The translations under genes and the position numbers were made by a program. Positions 9,114 through 19,294 of a stretch of 64,000 nt of DNA are shown piece after piece. The DNA lies in contig SUZC01000002.1 of assembly GCA_015060165.1 (NCBI GenBank), forward strand, positions 1-64,000. Reading direction: 5' to 3'. The stretch's first letter is position 1, and each line of letters begins with the position of its first letter. This DNA comes from Rikenellaceae bacterium. GTDB lineage: Bacteria; Bacteroidota; Bacteroidia; Bacteroidales; Rikenellaceae. The notes beneath the pieces are model-generated. The model was given only the letters and a program-made list of their open reading frames with translations. It had not been told where the DNA came from and did no database searches.

Positions 9114-10436
9114 ATGAGAGTATTAATGTTTGGCTGGGAGTTCCCGCCTCATATTGCCGGTGGCTTGGGTACTGCGTGCTATGGTATGACCCGAGGTCTG
9201 GCGCGTAACGATGTCGAGGTTATCTTCGTGATGCCTCGCGCATCGGGAGATGAGGACGAACGATTCGTTAAGGTTATCAATGCCAGCGATATCGAAGCTC
9301 GTTATAGTACGGGTTCGACTGTCGAGGGTGCCGATGACATTATGCGTAAGATATCGTTCATTCACATCGATTCTAATATGGTCCCCTATATCTCTCCCGA
9401 GGAGTGGGATACCTATCGCGAGGAGTACGAGCGTACGGGTCGTAAGATTTGGGAGCGTGAGGGTGATAGTTGGACTCAACGTTACACCTTCTCGGGTAAG
9501 TATGGTGCAAACCTTATGGAGGAGGTTGCGCGTTATGCAGTAGTTGCGGCTGAGGTAGCTCGTCAGTTGGAGGGTCAGTTCGACGTTATCCATGCTCACG
9601 ATTGGCTTACATATTTTGCAGGTATAGCAGCAAAGCGTGTATCGGGCAAGCCATTGGTGGTGCATATGCACGCGACTTCGTTTGACCGCTCGTCTAGCGA
9701 TAATATCGACACAAGAGTATACGAGATCGAGCGTGCCGGTATGGCTGCTGCCGACCGTGTTATCGCGGTGTCGAACTTGACTCGTAATATCGTTATCGAG
9801 AAGTATAACATTCCAGCAGAGCGAGTTGTAACGGTTCACAATGCAGTTCGTTTCGTGAATAGCGATATGGAGGCACCTGAGCGTGGAGTGGAGGATAAGA
9901 TTGTTACCTTCTTGGGTCGTATTACCTTCCAGAAAGGTCCCGATTACTTTGTCGAGGCTGCTGCAAAGGTGTTGAAGCGAGTACCTAACGTTCGTTTCGT
10001 TATGGCCGGTTCGGGTGATATGATGAACCACGTTATCCGCCGTGTGGCACGTTTGGGTATTGCCGACCGTTTCCACTTTACAGGTTTCTTGAAGGGTGAC
10101 GATGTGCATAAGATGTTCCAATTGTCAGACGTATACATTATGCCTTCGGTATCGGAGCCATTTGGTATCTCTCCGTTGGAGGCTATGCGTGCCAACGTAC
10201 CTGTAATTATCTCTAAGCAGAGTGGTGTTGCCGAGGTATTGGACTACGCTGTGAAGGTTGACTATTGGGATGTAGATGCAATGGCCGACGCTATCTATGG
10301 CTTTGTGAAGTATCCAGCATTGGCAAAAATGTTCTCGCAGAAGGGCCTTGAGGAGGTTACTGGCTTGAAGTGGAACAACGCTGCGGCAAAGGTTAAGGCA
10401 GTCTATGAAGATGCCATTAATGAGTGTGCAAAATAA
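9114..10436 (+). CDS. Glycosyltransferase family 4 (glycogen synthase-like)
   Basis: MRVLMFGWEFPPHIAGGLGTACYGMTRGL; HAHDWLTYFAG; MPSVSEPFGISPLEAM (GT-B EX7E-type motif). Confidence 0.9.
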   Translation: MRVLMFGWEFPPHIAGGLGTACYGMTRGLARNDVEVIFVMPRASGDEDERFVKVINASDIEARYSTGSTVEGADDIMRKISFIHIDSNMVPYISPEEWDTYREEYERTGRKIWEREGDSWTQRYTFSGKYGANLMEEVARYAVVAAEVARQLEGQFDVIHAHDWLTYFAGIAAKRVSGKPLVVHMHATSFDRSSSDNIDTRVYEIERAGMAAADRVIAVSNLTRNIVIEKYNIPAERVVTVHNAVRFVNSDMEAPERGVEDKIVTFLGRITFQKGPDYFVEAAAKVLKRVPNVRFVMAGSGDMMNHVIRRVARLGIADRFHFTGFLKGDDVHKMFQLSDVYIMPSVSEPFGISPLEAMRANVPVIISKQSGVAEVLDYAVKVDYWDVDAMADAIYGFVKYPALAKMFSQKGLEEVTGLKWNNAAAKVKAVYEDAINECAK

Positions 10437-10455
10437 AATAAAACGATATTAAGAT

Positions 10456-11676
10456 ATGAAAACAGTAAGCTTATATTTTCAAGTGCATCAGCCTTGGCGT
10501 TTGAAAATTTACCGCTTCTTCAACATCGGTAAGGACCACAACTATTTGGACGACTTTACCAATCGCGCCATTATGCAGAAGGTAGCTCGTCAGTGCTACT
10601 TGCCTATGAACGCATTGTTGTTGAAGCTCATTAAGGAGAATAAGGGTGCTTTCAAGTGTTCGTTCTCTATCACAGGTTCTGCCGTTGAGCAGTTCCGTGC
10701 CTATGCTCCTGAGGTGTTGGATTCTTTCCGTGCTTTGGCCGAGACAGGTTGTGTAGAGTTTTTGGCCGAGACTTACTCACACTCTTTGGCATCACTCTCA
10801 TCGAAGGAGGACTTCGTAGAGCAGGTTAAGTTGCACTCAAAGATGATTAAGGATGAGTTCGGTAAGAAGCCCGTTGCATTCCGCAATACGGAGCTTATCT
10901 ACTCTGACCAGATCGGTGAGATGGTATCGGAGCTTGGCTTCAAGACTATCTTGGCCGAGGGTGCTAAGCACGTGATGGGTTGGAAGTCTCCTAACTACAT
11001 CTACACTAATGCTATCGACAACCGTTTGCGCGTGTTGCTTCGTAACTACAAGCTCTCTGACGATATTGCATTCCGTTTCTCTAATCAGGGTTGGGATCAG
11101 TACCCTCTCACAGCTGACAAGTTTGCAGGCTGGGTTAAGGAGGATGCTGGTGAGGTTGTTAACCTCTTTATGGATTATGAGACATTCGGTGAGCACCAGA
11201 AGGCATCGACAGGTATCTTCGACTTTATGAAGGCGTTGCCAAAGGCTATCTTGAAGCAGGGCGATGCGCAGTTTGCAACTGTTAGCGAGGCTGCAAAGGC
11301 ATACCAGCCTGTAGGCGTATTGCACTGTCCTCACGTTATGTCGTGGGCTGATGAGGAGCGTGACGTTACAGCTTGGTTGGGTAACGAGTTGCAGAATGAA
11401 GCTTTCACTAAACTCTATGCCTTGAAGGATAGAGTGAAGGCTTTGAAGAATGCAGATTTCGAGTATGTATGGAACTTTATGCAGACTTCTGACCACTTCT
11501 ACTATATGGCAACAAAGTGGCTTTCTGACGGTGATGTTCATTCATACTTCAACCCCTATGGTTCGTCATACGAGGCGTTCATTAACTATATGAACGTATT
11601 GGCTGACTTCGAGATTGAGGTAGAGAAGGCATTGGCTGCAAAGAAGTCACGTAAGAAGGAGACAGCTTCGGCTTAA
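10456..11676 (+). CDS. GH57 family alpha-amylase / glucanotransferase-like protein
   Basis: LYFQVHQPWRLKIYRFFNIG, FRNTELIYSD (nucleophile region), LFMDYETFGEHQ (acid/base region). Confidence 0.9.
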   Translation: MKTVSLYFQVHQPWRLKIYRFFNIGKDHNYLDDFTNRAIMQKVARQCYLPMNALLLKLIKENKGAFKCSFSITGSAVEQFRAYAPEVLDSFRALAETGCVEFLAETYSHSLASLSSKEDFVEQVKLHSKMIKDEFGKKPVAFRNTELIYSDQIGEMVSELGFKTILAEGAKHVMGWKSPNYIYTNAIDNRLRVLLRNYKLSDDIAFRFSNQGWDQYPLTADKFAGWVKEDAGEVVNLFMDYETFGEHQKASTGIFDFMKALPKAILKQGDAQFATVSEAAKAYQPVGVLHCPHVMSWADEERDVTAWLGNELQNEAFTKLYALKDRVKALKNADFEYVWNFMQTSDHFYYMATKWLSDGDVHSYFNPYGSSYEAFINYMNVLADFEIEVEKALAAKKSRKKETASA

Positions 11677-11695
11677 TCTCAATTTCTTAATACAA

Positions 11696-11735
11696 ATAGG
11701 CTGCTAACTTGCGGGTTAGCAGCCTATTCTTTTTG
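11696..11735. terminator. Bidirectional intrinsic terminator
   Basis: ATAGGCTGCTAAC ... GTTAGCAGCCTAT followed by TCTTTTTG, between convergent genes. Confidence 0.85.
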
Positions 11736-11754
11736 TTGTATGTAATATCCGATT

Positions 11755-14106
11755 CTATTTTAGTGTATCTATCCAACGCAGAGCATAGTCGATACTGATA
11801 TATGCCTCCACAAGGTCTGCTGTGATGTAGAAGTATTGGTTAGCCGATTCGAAGGCTATCTGCGAGTCGGCAGAGAGAACCGGTAGCATCTCACGAATGA
11901 GGGCCTGCTCAGTTACGCACGCTTTTCGCATTATAGCTTTGCACTCAGCCTTTTCTGAGGCGTCGTTACTCTTCAGATATCGATCACGTGCCTCAAAGAA
12001 ACGAGCTTGCTCTACGGATGATTGTAAGTGAATCCTTACGGTTTCGGCTCGGCTGAGCTGAGTCTTTACGCCGTCGCGGTATTGCTTGTCGGCAAGGGTA
12101 TAGGCTTGCTCAAGCAGTTTAACACCTTCGGCAAAGCCTTTGGCCGACTTGCTCATCAGTTCAAGCCATACGTCGAAGGGATATATTGCGTGCCAACCTT
12201 GCCAATGGTCGTAGGGGAACCCATATACCATAGTAGAGCCGTAGTTCGTGGGCGTTGTGTAGAACGGATTAGCCGGACCTTTGTGCTGTGGACCGTAGTA
12301 ATTAATGCTGATGTGGTATGGATAGTTGGTGAATCCCTCCGAGCAGGCACGCCAAGCCTCTCTTACCAACGGACCAACTTTTGGTCCATACTCGTTAAGT
12401 GCAAATTGGTCGACTGTTTTGCCGGCATCGGCTCCCTTGCGGAACGATTGGAATAGTTTGAGGTTCTCCGATGGACATCCTCCCAAACTCCAACTAAGCA
12501 TTACGCCGTTGACACTCTCTTGTGTAAGATTCTGGGCGTGTTGTGCCACTAGGTCAAGAACAGGGATTTGAGGTACAGTAGCTATTTCCCAAGTGCAGTT
12601 CACTTGAACCTTTGCCACACACTTCAAGCCAGCTTTGCGGGCTGCAGCCCAGTTCCGCAGTGCGCGTGGTCCAGGACCAACATTTGAGATTGAGTACTCA
12701 CCAACGATTGATTTTACGCCACCTCGTTCAAATGGTTTCGACCACTCGCTAACCGACATAAACCAGCACTCCTTAGGTAGCTTGTTGATGATGGCCTCGC
12801 ACTCGTCATCGCGCCAGCCCCAATCCCATACAATCACTTTAGCGTCGGGTGCAGCTTTGTGAACACCCTTCTCGATGGCGCAGTTTACCTCTGCTATCAG
12901 GTCGGCATAGGCCTTATCCTTGCAGTGTGGACAATTTAGGTGATTACGTGATACGCAGCTAGTGTAGTTCTCCGATGCGGTGATGGTAAACACTCCTCCC
13001 AGGCCCTCGACCTGCGAGAAGATACTCTCCATAGAGCGCGAGAGCCAATCGAGTACTTCAGGGTTTGAGGTGCAGAAGGCATTGAGACCTCCCCACTCGG
13101 GACCCATATACTCCTTGCGTTTGGGCGACGCATCGAAATAATCTTCATCCATAGCTCGCGGCTCGTTGACGTAGAGATATATCTTGATACCATACTTTGC
13201 GGCACGGTCTACAAGACGTTTAAGGCCCTTGATTCTCTCTGAAGCCTTCTCATCGCCGGGGAATCCCTTTTGATCGGGCTCCACCATCATACGCATCACA
13301 GAGTGTAGCCACACACCGTTGACTCCCACCTCTTGCAATTGGCGGAACAACTCCTCGGGATATGAACTCATCTTCTCATCGAGCAGCGGATCTCCAAAGT
13401 CGGAGAAGTAGGGGAATATCATTCTCAGTTCGAAAGCTTCGTTATTATTGGTTGCATCACTTACGTTGTTGAGAGCTGCGCCCTTTATATTGGGGGCTGG
13501 TGCTTGCAATTTTTCGAAATCACGCATAAATCCGAATCGGGGTTCTTCGACCTTCATCGCATCCTTGCCCAATGAACTTACCGTTTTGGCAATCTCGGCG
13601 GCACGATTGCGCATATCGTCGGTTGGCTCTGTGTAGAGCAGGGGTTGGCAGTAGGGTTTTATGCTACCTAACTTTATATACAAAAAGTCGTCTTCAATAA
13701 GGCGGAACTTCAACTCCTCGCGGTCCATCCCGAGCAGCTGCATAAGCTGTTCGTACGGGAGCAGATGCCAATTACGCTTCAGTACAGTGATGTAGCCTCG
13801 TGTGGTGGCCCACTCGGGCTCAATCTGCTGCTTTGATGGTAATCCCATTGATTTGGCGAGCGACTCAACATTCTTTACCGAAGTTTGCAACACCTCAGCA
13901 ATGCGGTTTTTATCGACTACGCTCCAATTCCTCCACACAAAGGCGTATTGCGGGTGGGGAAAGTAGTCGAGCGTAATGGCGGCCTTGCGACCCTCCTCGC
14001 CGGGGAGTACTATGCTTGGCTGTGCTTGCGTCTGTGCTTGTAATCTGATGCAAGTAATGGTAGATATCACTGTTACAATCAGCAATAAGTTCAGTAGTCG
14101 TTTCAT
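11755..14106 (-). CDS. Secreted glycoside-hydrolase-like (TIM-barrel) protein of uncertain family
   Basis: 783 aa, signal peptide MKRLLNLLLIVTVISTITCIRLQAQ. YGIKIYLYVNEPRAMDEDYF, GLGGVFTITASENYTSC, NCPHCKDKAY and VIVWDWGWRDDEC resemble barrel strands of sugar hydrolases. Confidence 0.5.
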   Translation of the reverse strand: MKRLLNLLLIVTVISTITCIRLQAQTQAQPSIVLPGEEGRKAAITLDYFPHPQYAFVWRNWSVVDKNRIAEVLQTSVKNVESLAKSMGLPSKQQIEPEWATTRGYITVLKRNWHLLPYEQLMQLLGMDREELKFRLIEDDFLYIKLGSIKPYCQPLLYTEPTDDMRNRAAEIAKTVSSLGKDAMKVEEPRFGFMRDFEKLQAPAPNIKGAALNNVSDATNNNEAFELRMIFPYFSDFGDPLLDEKMSSYPEELFRQLQEVGVNGVWLHSVMRMMVEPDQKGFPGDEKASERIKGLKRLVDRAAKYGIKIYLYVNEPRAMDEDYFDASPKRKEYMGPEWGGLNAFCTSNPEVLDWLSRSMESIFSQVEGLGGVFTITASENYTSCVSRNHLNCPHCKDKAYADLIAEVNCAIEKGVHKAAPDAKVIVWDWGWRDDECEAIINKLPKECWFMSVSEWSKPFERGGVKSIVGEYSISNVGPGPRALRNWAAARKAGLKCVAKVQVNCTWEIATVPQIPVLDLVAQHAQNLTQESVNGVMLSWSLGGCPSENLKLFQSFRKGADAGKTVDQFALNEYGPKVGPLVREAWRACSEGFTNYPYHISINYYGPQHKGPANPFYTTPTNYGSTMVYGFPYDHWQGWHAIYPFDVWLELMSKSAKGFAEGVKLLEQAYTLADKQYRDGVKTQLSRAETVRIHLQSSVEQARFFEARDRYLKSNDASEKAECKAIMRKACVTEQALIREMLPVLSADSQIAFESANQYFYITADLVEAYISIDYALRWIDTLK

Positions 14107-14133
14107 GATGCAGTAGCTTTAAGCTGATTTATA

Positions 14134-15147
14134 TTATATGAATTTTATAGCGCGACCTGCACCCGTGTATCCTGCGCCAACAGTGTATTGTATGGCCGAG
14201 GGTGAGAAACGCTCCTCGAAGAAATAGTGGGTATGGCCACAAAGGATGGCTTTCAGCAAAGGTTGCTCTTTGAGCCAGGCGATGAAGTCGAGTGTAGGTT
14301 TGTCGGCACGCTGTTGGATAGAACGGTTACGCCACTTCTGGTCAGGTGCGAGGTTGGGATACTCTTTGTATTTTGACGTAATCTCCAGCGGGGCTCCCGT
14401 AAGATAGGCAGCAAGGCCATTGGTTTGTTTGAGCCCATACTCGCAATGTTTGGGAGTATAGAGAGGCACGTGGCACATCATAACGATTGGTAGACCACGT
14501 TTCACCTCTTTCTCCATAAGTTCGTGCTGCTGTTCTGTGAAGTTGTAGTATACGTCATCAATGGCTACGAAATTCACCCCATTTACCACCTGCGATGCCA
14601 ATGTGAGGTTGTTGGGGTAGGCGGCTTGCACTTTGTCGTAGGATTGAGCCTTATATGCCGCATCCTCCTTAGCTTCGCCTACAAACTGAGAGTATTCGTG
14701 GTTACCTGCTGAGGCGAACCAATTGCCTATGCTGAGCTGTCCGGCAATGAATTCAAGGTTGGCTTCGCTCACAAAGTCAATCAAGTCGCCCGTGTGTAGA
14801 AGTAGCATATTGTTTTCGGTGGCGTAGCGTATGTGGGCATCGAAGTAGTGTTCAGCCCAGGGGAATATGCGTTGACGGTGACGCGATAGGTCGCGTTTAC
14901 GGTCAGATTCGGTATCGAATACTCGCGTGAGGTGTGAGTCTGAAATATGCAGGGCCGAGAAGGGCTTTTCGGCTCCGACGTTGATAGTCAGAGGACGTAT
15001 GTCGAGCTTAATGTTGGGTTGCACTTCACCCCTTAGTGCAGCAGAGGGATGATTTATCGTGGCCAGATTGTCGGCATGGAGTAGATTTGGTAGTTGGCTG
15101 GCGAGCAGCGTTCCTCCAAACAATTTCAGGAATTCGCTTCGTTTCAT
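14134..15147 (-). CDS. Calcineurin-like metallophosphoesterase, exported
   Basis: LHISDSHLTR, HTGDLIDF, SAGNHEY, MCHVPLY, LCGHTHYF metal-binding motifs. N-terminal MKRSEFLKLFGGTLLASQLPNLLHA export signal. Confidence 0.9.
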   Translation of the reverse strand: MKRSEFLKLFGGTLLASQLPNLLHADNLATINHPSAALRGEVQPNIKLDIRPLTINVGAEKPFSALHISDSHLTRVFDTESDRKRDLSRHRQRIFPWAEHYFDAHIRYATENNMLLLHTGDLIDFVSEANLEFIAGQLSIGNWFASAGNHEYSQFVGEAKEDAAYKAQSYDKVQAAYPNNLTLASQVVNGVNFVAIDDVYYNFTEQQHELMEKEVKRGLPIVMMCHVPLYTPKHCEYGLKQTNGLAAYLTGAPLEITSKYKEYPNLAPDQKWRNRSIQQRADKPTLDFIAWLKEQPLLKAILCGHTHYFFEERFSPSAIQYTVGAGYTGAGRAIKFI

Positions 15148-15212
15148 ACTCTTGATGATATATTTATTCTTGTAATCTATTTTCGAAATAGTTTTGGGTC
15201 ACACAAATTTAT

Positions 15213-15255
15213 AAAAAAATACACCAACTACAAATGTGCAGTCGGTGTATTTTTC
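15213..15255 (-). terminator. Intrinsic terminator after glycerophosphodiesterase gene
   Basis: AAAAATACACC ... GGTGTATTTTT inverted repeat with A/T tracts on both sides. Confidence 0.7.
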
Positions 15256-15306
15256 TATGATTTGTGGCTATGCCATTCAATTCAATCTTGAACGATTAGG
15301 CTAAAA

Positions 15307-16119
15307 TTATTTAATTGTAACCCATGGCATATTCTTTTTTGCGAAATCCTTTACTCCAACAGCCATATCGCAGCATAGTGCGTCGGCTCCGAGTGCTACG
15401 CCGAGAATAAAATCTTCGATGGATTGACCAGGCCAGAGCGATACGATCAGACCCTCTTTTTTTGCCTTATCGACCATCGTGCGGCTTGTGCCGCCCATAT
15501 TGCAAGCCAAACGTTTTACCCCCAAATCCTTTGCCTGTTTGATTGCATCATCGGTAATGGGTGTGCCGAGGATAAACATCAAATCGGCATCGGGGTGGAG
15601 GCGTTGCATGGTCTGCAAAGCTCGTTTGTCGAACGAGGTGAACAGGTAGGTAGAGTTGACAGGTTTGCGGGCCATAGCAATCTTGTAGAGTTTCTCGCAG
15701 TAGACATCGAGCTGCTCCTGAGTGTAGTCGTTAGTCTTCATCTCAAACTCCACATACATACCATTGCACTCTGACAACCACTCGCACATCTCGTCGACAA
15801 AAGCTATGGGATTGCCCTTATCGGTGCGGACTTTGCTAATTTGCTTGCGGGTCATCTCCTCGACCTTGCCCTGATGGGGAGTGAGACGGTCGAGCGACGA
15901 GTCGTGAGAGATTACCAGCTCGCCATCTTTAGTGAGGCGTATGTCGGTCTCGAAGCCGTTGATACCCTTGTCGTGCATACCCTTGAAAGCAGCCATTGTG
16001 TTTTCATCGAACTCAAAGCGACTGCCGCGATGGCCAAACAGAATAACCTCACGGGTGTGTTGTGCCATAGCGGTTGCACCCATCAGCAGAGCCGCAATGA
16101 ATAATATTGCTCTCTTCAT
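15307..16119 (-). CDS. Glycerophosphodiester phosphodiesterase family protein, exported
   Basis: LFGHRGSRFEFDENTMAAF ... GFETDIRLTKDGELVISHDSSLDR catalytic motifs; signal peptide. Confidence 0.9.
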   Translation of the reverse strand: MKRAILFIAALLMGATAMAQHTREVILFGHRGSRFEFDENTMAAFKGMHDKGINGFETDIRLTKDGELVISHDSSLDRLTPHQGKVEEMTRKQISKVRTDKGNPIAFVDEMCEWLSECNGMYVEFEMKTNDYTQEQLDVYCEKLYKIAMARKPVNSTYLFTSFDKRALQTMQRLHPDADLMFILGTPITDDAIKQAKDLGVKRLACNMGGTSRTMVDKAKKEGLIVSLWPGQSIEDFILGVALGADALCCDMAVGVKDFAKKNMPWVTIK

Positions 16120-16160
16120 AATTTTGTGGTTATTATTGTTCCTCTATTGTTTGGGCGACC

Positions 16161-16718
16161 CTACACGGTCATAATCTCCTTCTCCTTAGCCTCCATAAGT
16201 GCGTCGAGCTGCTTAGAATACTTCTCCAACAGCTTCTGGGCTCTTGTCTCGCCGTCCTTGGCCTCGTCCTCGGGCATACCCTCTTTCTGGGCCTTCTTGA
16301 ATGACTCCACTGCATCGCGACGTGCATTACGCAAACTGATACGTGCATTCTCTCCAACACCCTTAACCTGCTTTACAAGTTCCTTACGACGCTCCTCTGT
16401 GAGAGGTGGAATAGTAAGACGGATGGTCTCTCCATTGTTCGAAGGGGTGAGGCCGATGTTAGAGTCGAGGATAGCCTTCTCAATAGGGCGAATCATATTC
16501 TTATCCCAGGGCTGAATCAAAATTGTGCGTGCGTCGGGAACAGTCACACTTGCTACGCCCGATACGGGAGTCTGTGAGCCATAATAATCGACAAATACGC
16601 TATTCAATACGTTGGTTGACGCCTTACCTGCGCGGATGTTAGCAAGCTCTTCGTCGAGGTGCTCTACTGTACGCTTCATACGGTCAGTTGCCTCATTGAT
16701 AATAGTTGTAGTATCCAT
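16161..16718 (-). CDS. frr: Ribosome recycling factor
   Basis: 185 aa. TVEHLDEELANIRAGKAS, VDYYGSQTPVSGVASVTVPDARTILIQPWD. Confidence 0.97.
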   Translation of the reverse strand: MDTTTIINEATDRMKRTVEHLDEELANIRAGKASTNVLNSVFVDYYGSQTPVSGVASVTVPDARTILIQPWDKNMIRPIEKAILDSNIGLTPSNNGETIRLTIPPLTEERRKELVKQVKGVGENARISLRNARRDAVESFKKAQKEGMPEDEAKDGETRAQKLLEKYSKQLDALMEAKEKEIMTV

Positions 16719-16796
16719 AGTAGTTTACGTTAAATAATTTTCTTGTGTTATATTAGCTTTTCTTATCTCTATATTTAATAGATAGCAGGGTGTGTG

Positions 16797-17351
16797 TTAT
16801 TTCAATGCAGCATCGATTGTTGCAATCATCTCGGCAAACTCCTCAGGAGTATAGCCTACCGACAGGTAGATAACTTTGCCATCCTTGCCCACCACGAAGT
16901 TTCGTGGAATGTAGTTTTGGGCGTAGAGTTTGTAGATTGACTGCTTAGGGTCCAATCCCATTGGGAAGGTGTAGTTCATCTTCTTGCGGAAAGCCTCTAC
17001 AACCTCCTTCTTCTCGCCACGCGAGATGGGGAGGAATACAAAATCCTTGCCCTTGAAGTGGTCGATAATCTGCTTTTGTACGTGCTTCAGCTCCTCACGG
17101 CAAGGAGGACACCACGTTGCCCAGAAGTTGACAAGTACAACCTTGCCTTTGAGCTTAGAGAGTTGAATTTTACTGCCATCGACCATCTCGACAGTGAAAT
17201 CAGGGGCTTTGTCACCCTTTTTTACGATTGTAGTCTTTGCCACTTCGTCGTCCTGACTCTGTGCCTGTGCAGCAGATGGTGCTATTGCAAGCAATATCAA
17301 TGCTGCCAATGCAATATATGCTTTGCTAAATAGTTTTTTCATAGTTTTCAA
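16797..17351 (-). CDS. TlpA/ResA-type thioredoxin-like protein, exported
   Basis: Signal peptide; VVLVNFWATWCPPCREELKHV CxxC motif. Confidence 0.92.
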   Translation of the reverse strand: MKTMKKLFSKAYIALAALILLAIAPSAAQAQSQDDEVAKTTIVKKGDKAPDFTVEMVDGSKIQLSKLKGKVVLVNFWATWCPPCREELKHVQKQIIDHFKGKDFVFLPISRGEKKEVVEAFRKKMNYTFPMGLDPKQSIYKLYAQNYIPRNFVVGKDGKVIYLSVGYTPEEFAEMIATIDAALK

Positions 17352-17429
17352 TTTTTGTTATACGTTGGTTTGTTGTGTGCAATTATTGAGCCTGTCTAAA
17401 CATACATGCGGATAACTTTCCCGGGCAGA

Positions 17430-18143
17430 CTACATCTCCTTGCATACGAGTGTTCCGATTTGTTCACCCTGCATAACTTTTTCCAGGTTGCCCGGGGTGT
17501 CCATATCGAATACGATGATGTCCAATCCGTTCTCTTTGCAGAGTGTAAAGGCTGTCATATCCATCACCTTCAGGTCACGATTGTATACCTCGTCGAATGT
17601 GATGCGGTCGAATTTGGTTGCTGTTGGATCCTTCTCGGGGTCGGCTGTGTAGACTCCGTCGACGCGAGTTCCCTTGAACATAACCTCTGCTTCAATCTCT
17701 ATGCCACGAAGTGCTGAGGCGGTGTCGGTCGAGAAGTATGGGTTAGATGTTCCACCTCCGATGATTACCACATAGCCTGCCTCCAAATACTCGATTGCCT
17801 TAGCCTTTGAGTAGTACTCGCCGATTGGCTCCATGCGAATCGATGTTAATACCTTGGCTTTTACGCCATTATCTTCCAATGCAGAGTGTAGAGCTAGCGA
17901 GTTGATGATTGTAGCCAGCATACCCATCTGGTCGCCCTTCACGCGGTCGAAACCCTTCTTGGCTCCTTGCAAGCCACGGAAGATGTTACCACCTCCAATT
18001 ACAATTCCAATCTGCACACCACTTTCGGCCACAGTTTTGATCTGCTCGGCATACGATTGCAGTACGGCGGGTGAAAGACCATATTTCTGCTCACCTTGGA
18101 GCGATTCACCGCTGAGTTTGAGTAGGATTCTGTTGTATTTCAT
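17430..18143 (-). CDS. pyrH: UMP kinase
   Basis: MKYNRILLKLSGESLQGEQKYG, IVIGGGNIFRG, GGTSNPYFSTDTASALR. Start set at internal Met (18143), 20 codons inside the supplied ORF. Confidence 0.96.
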   Translation of the reverse strand: MKYNRILLKLSGESLQGEQKYGLSPAVLQSYAEQIKTVAESGVQIGIVIGGGNIFRGLQGAKKGFDRVKGDQMGMLATIINSLALHSALEDNGVKAKVLTSIRMEPIGEYYSKAKAIEYLEAGYVVIIGGGTSNPYFSTDTASALRGIEIEAEVMFKGTRVDGVYTADPEKDPTATKFDRITFDEVYNRDLKVMDMTAFTLCKENGLDIIVFDMDTPGNLEKVMQGEQIGTLVCKEM

Positions 18144-18424
18144 AGTTTTAACATTTAATTTTCGTTCGTTAATTTGTCGTTGTGTAATGTTTTGCTTGCC
18201 CACAATTTGGTTCTTGTCGTCAATAAGCCTAATATATCAAATGCGAAGATAAGAAAAAATCTATAAAATCGCAATCGAAAAATTAAAATTGGGTCTTGCA
18301 ATTATTATGTATGAATATCCTCAATAAGTATAAATACCTATTTTGGTCGAGAGCCTATTCTATTTGTGGCTTTTGGCGGCACACAATAACCCTTTTTTCG
18401 CTATCTTTGCGTAAAATTAGTAGT

Positions 18425-19279
18425 ATGAGAATCGCTAACCTCTTTTATTTTGCGCTATTGTTTTTTGTGGCGATAGGTTGTGACCACCGTACCGAGGTGG
18501 CTCGTCGTCTGGAGAGCGTGCCTAATTTGGTGGCTTATTGGGATTTCTCGGATGAGGATTATCTTACCGCTACGGGCGTGGATGCTACACTGCAAGCCGC
18601 CCGAGAGGCTATGCCTACACTTATCGAGCAGGGACCTTTGTCGCAGCGTTCTCTGCATTTCGACGGCAATGATTATCTCTATATCCCCTATGATAAGAGT
18701 GGCCGACTAAATGTTAAAAGCGGTGAAGTGACCGTTGTGGCGTGGGTGCGTTGGAGTGGTGAGCAAACTGGCTTTGTGGCTGGTATGTGGAATGAATACG
18801 AGGACGGCGGCAAACGCCAATATGGATTGTTTGTGTCGTTGCCTCACTATAATGGTGCCAATCAGGTGTGTGGTCATATCTCACAGACGGGTAAGCCGAC
18901 ACCTCCGTTTCCATATTCGATTGATTATTCAGCCTCAGCCCAGCAAGTGCCTGCCAATGAGTGGTGCGCAGTGGCGTTTACTTATGATGGCGAGTATATA
19001 CGCTCTTACCTGAATGGCCACTTTGAGCAGCGTGACGAGGAACTTATTAACCACACTATAGGTTTTGAAGGTTATCCTGAGGGTCTGCGTCAGGTGAAGA
19101 ATCCATACTATTTCCCCGATGGTATAGGCGATAACGGCTCGGACTTCACTGTCGGAGCAGTCTTCGTGGCCAATCGCATCGGTAACTACTTTAAGGGTGA
19201 CATTGGAGGCATAGCTATCTACGACCGTGCATTATCGGCAGAAGAGGTTGAATATGTAAGTTGGTGGGAGAAAAATTAA
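18425..19279 (+). CDS. LamG/concanavalin-like domain lipoprotein
   Basis: MRIANLFYFALLFFVAIGC lipobox. SLHFDGNDYLYIPYDKSGRLNVKSGEVTVVAWVRW ... GDIGGIAIYDRALSAEEV is LamG-like. Confidence 0.85.
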   Translation: MRIANLFYFALLFFVAIGCDHRTEVARRLESVPNLVAYWDFSDEDYLTATGVDATLQAAREAMPTLIEQGPLSQRSLHFDGNDYLYIPYDKSGRLNVKSGEVTVVAWVRWSGEQTGFVAGMWNEYEDGGKRQYGLFVSLPHYNGANQVCGHISQTGKPTPPFPYSIDYSASAQQVPANEWCAVAFTYDGEYIRSYLNGHFEQRDEELINHTIGFEGYPEGLRQVKNPYYFPDGIGDNGSDFTVGAVFVANRIGNYFKGDIGGIAIYDRALSAEEVEYVSWWEKN

Positions 19280-19294
19280 TGACCTAAATATTGA

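Noticed and set aside
9123-10121. 332-aa minus-strand ORF fully antisense to the GT4 gene
   Set aside because: Overlaps a strongly conserved CDS. The translation has no recognisable motifs, and similar long antisense frames occur under other highly biased genes here, so it is a codon-usage artefact.
10837-11541. 234-aa antisense ORF over the GH57 gene
   Set aside because: Antisense artefact of a conserved CDS.
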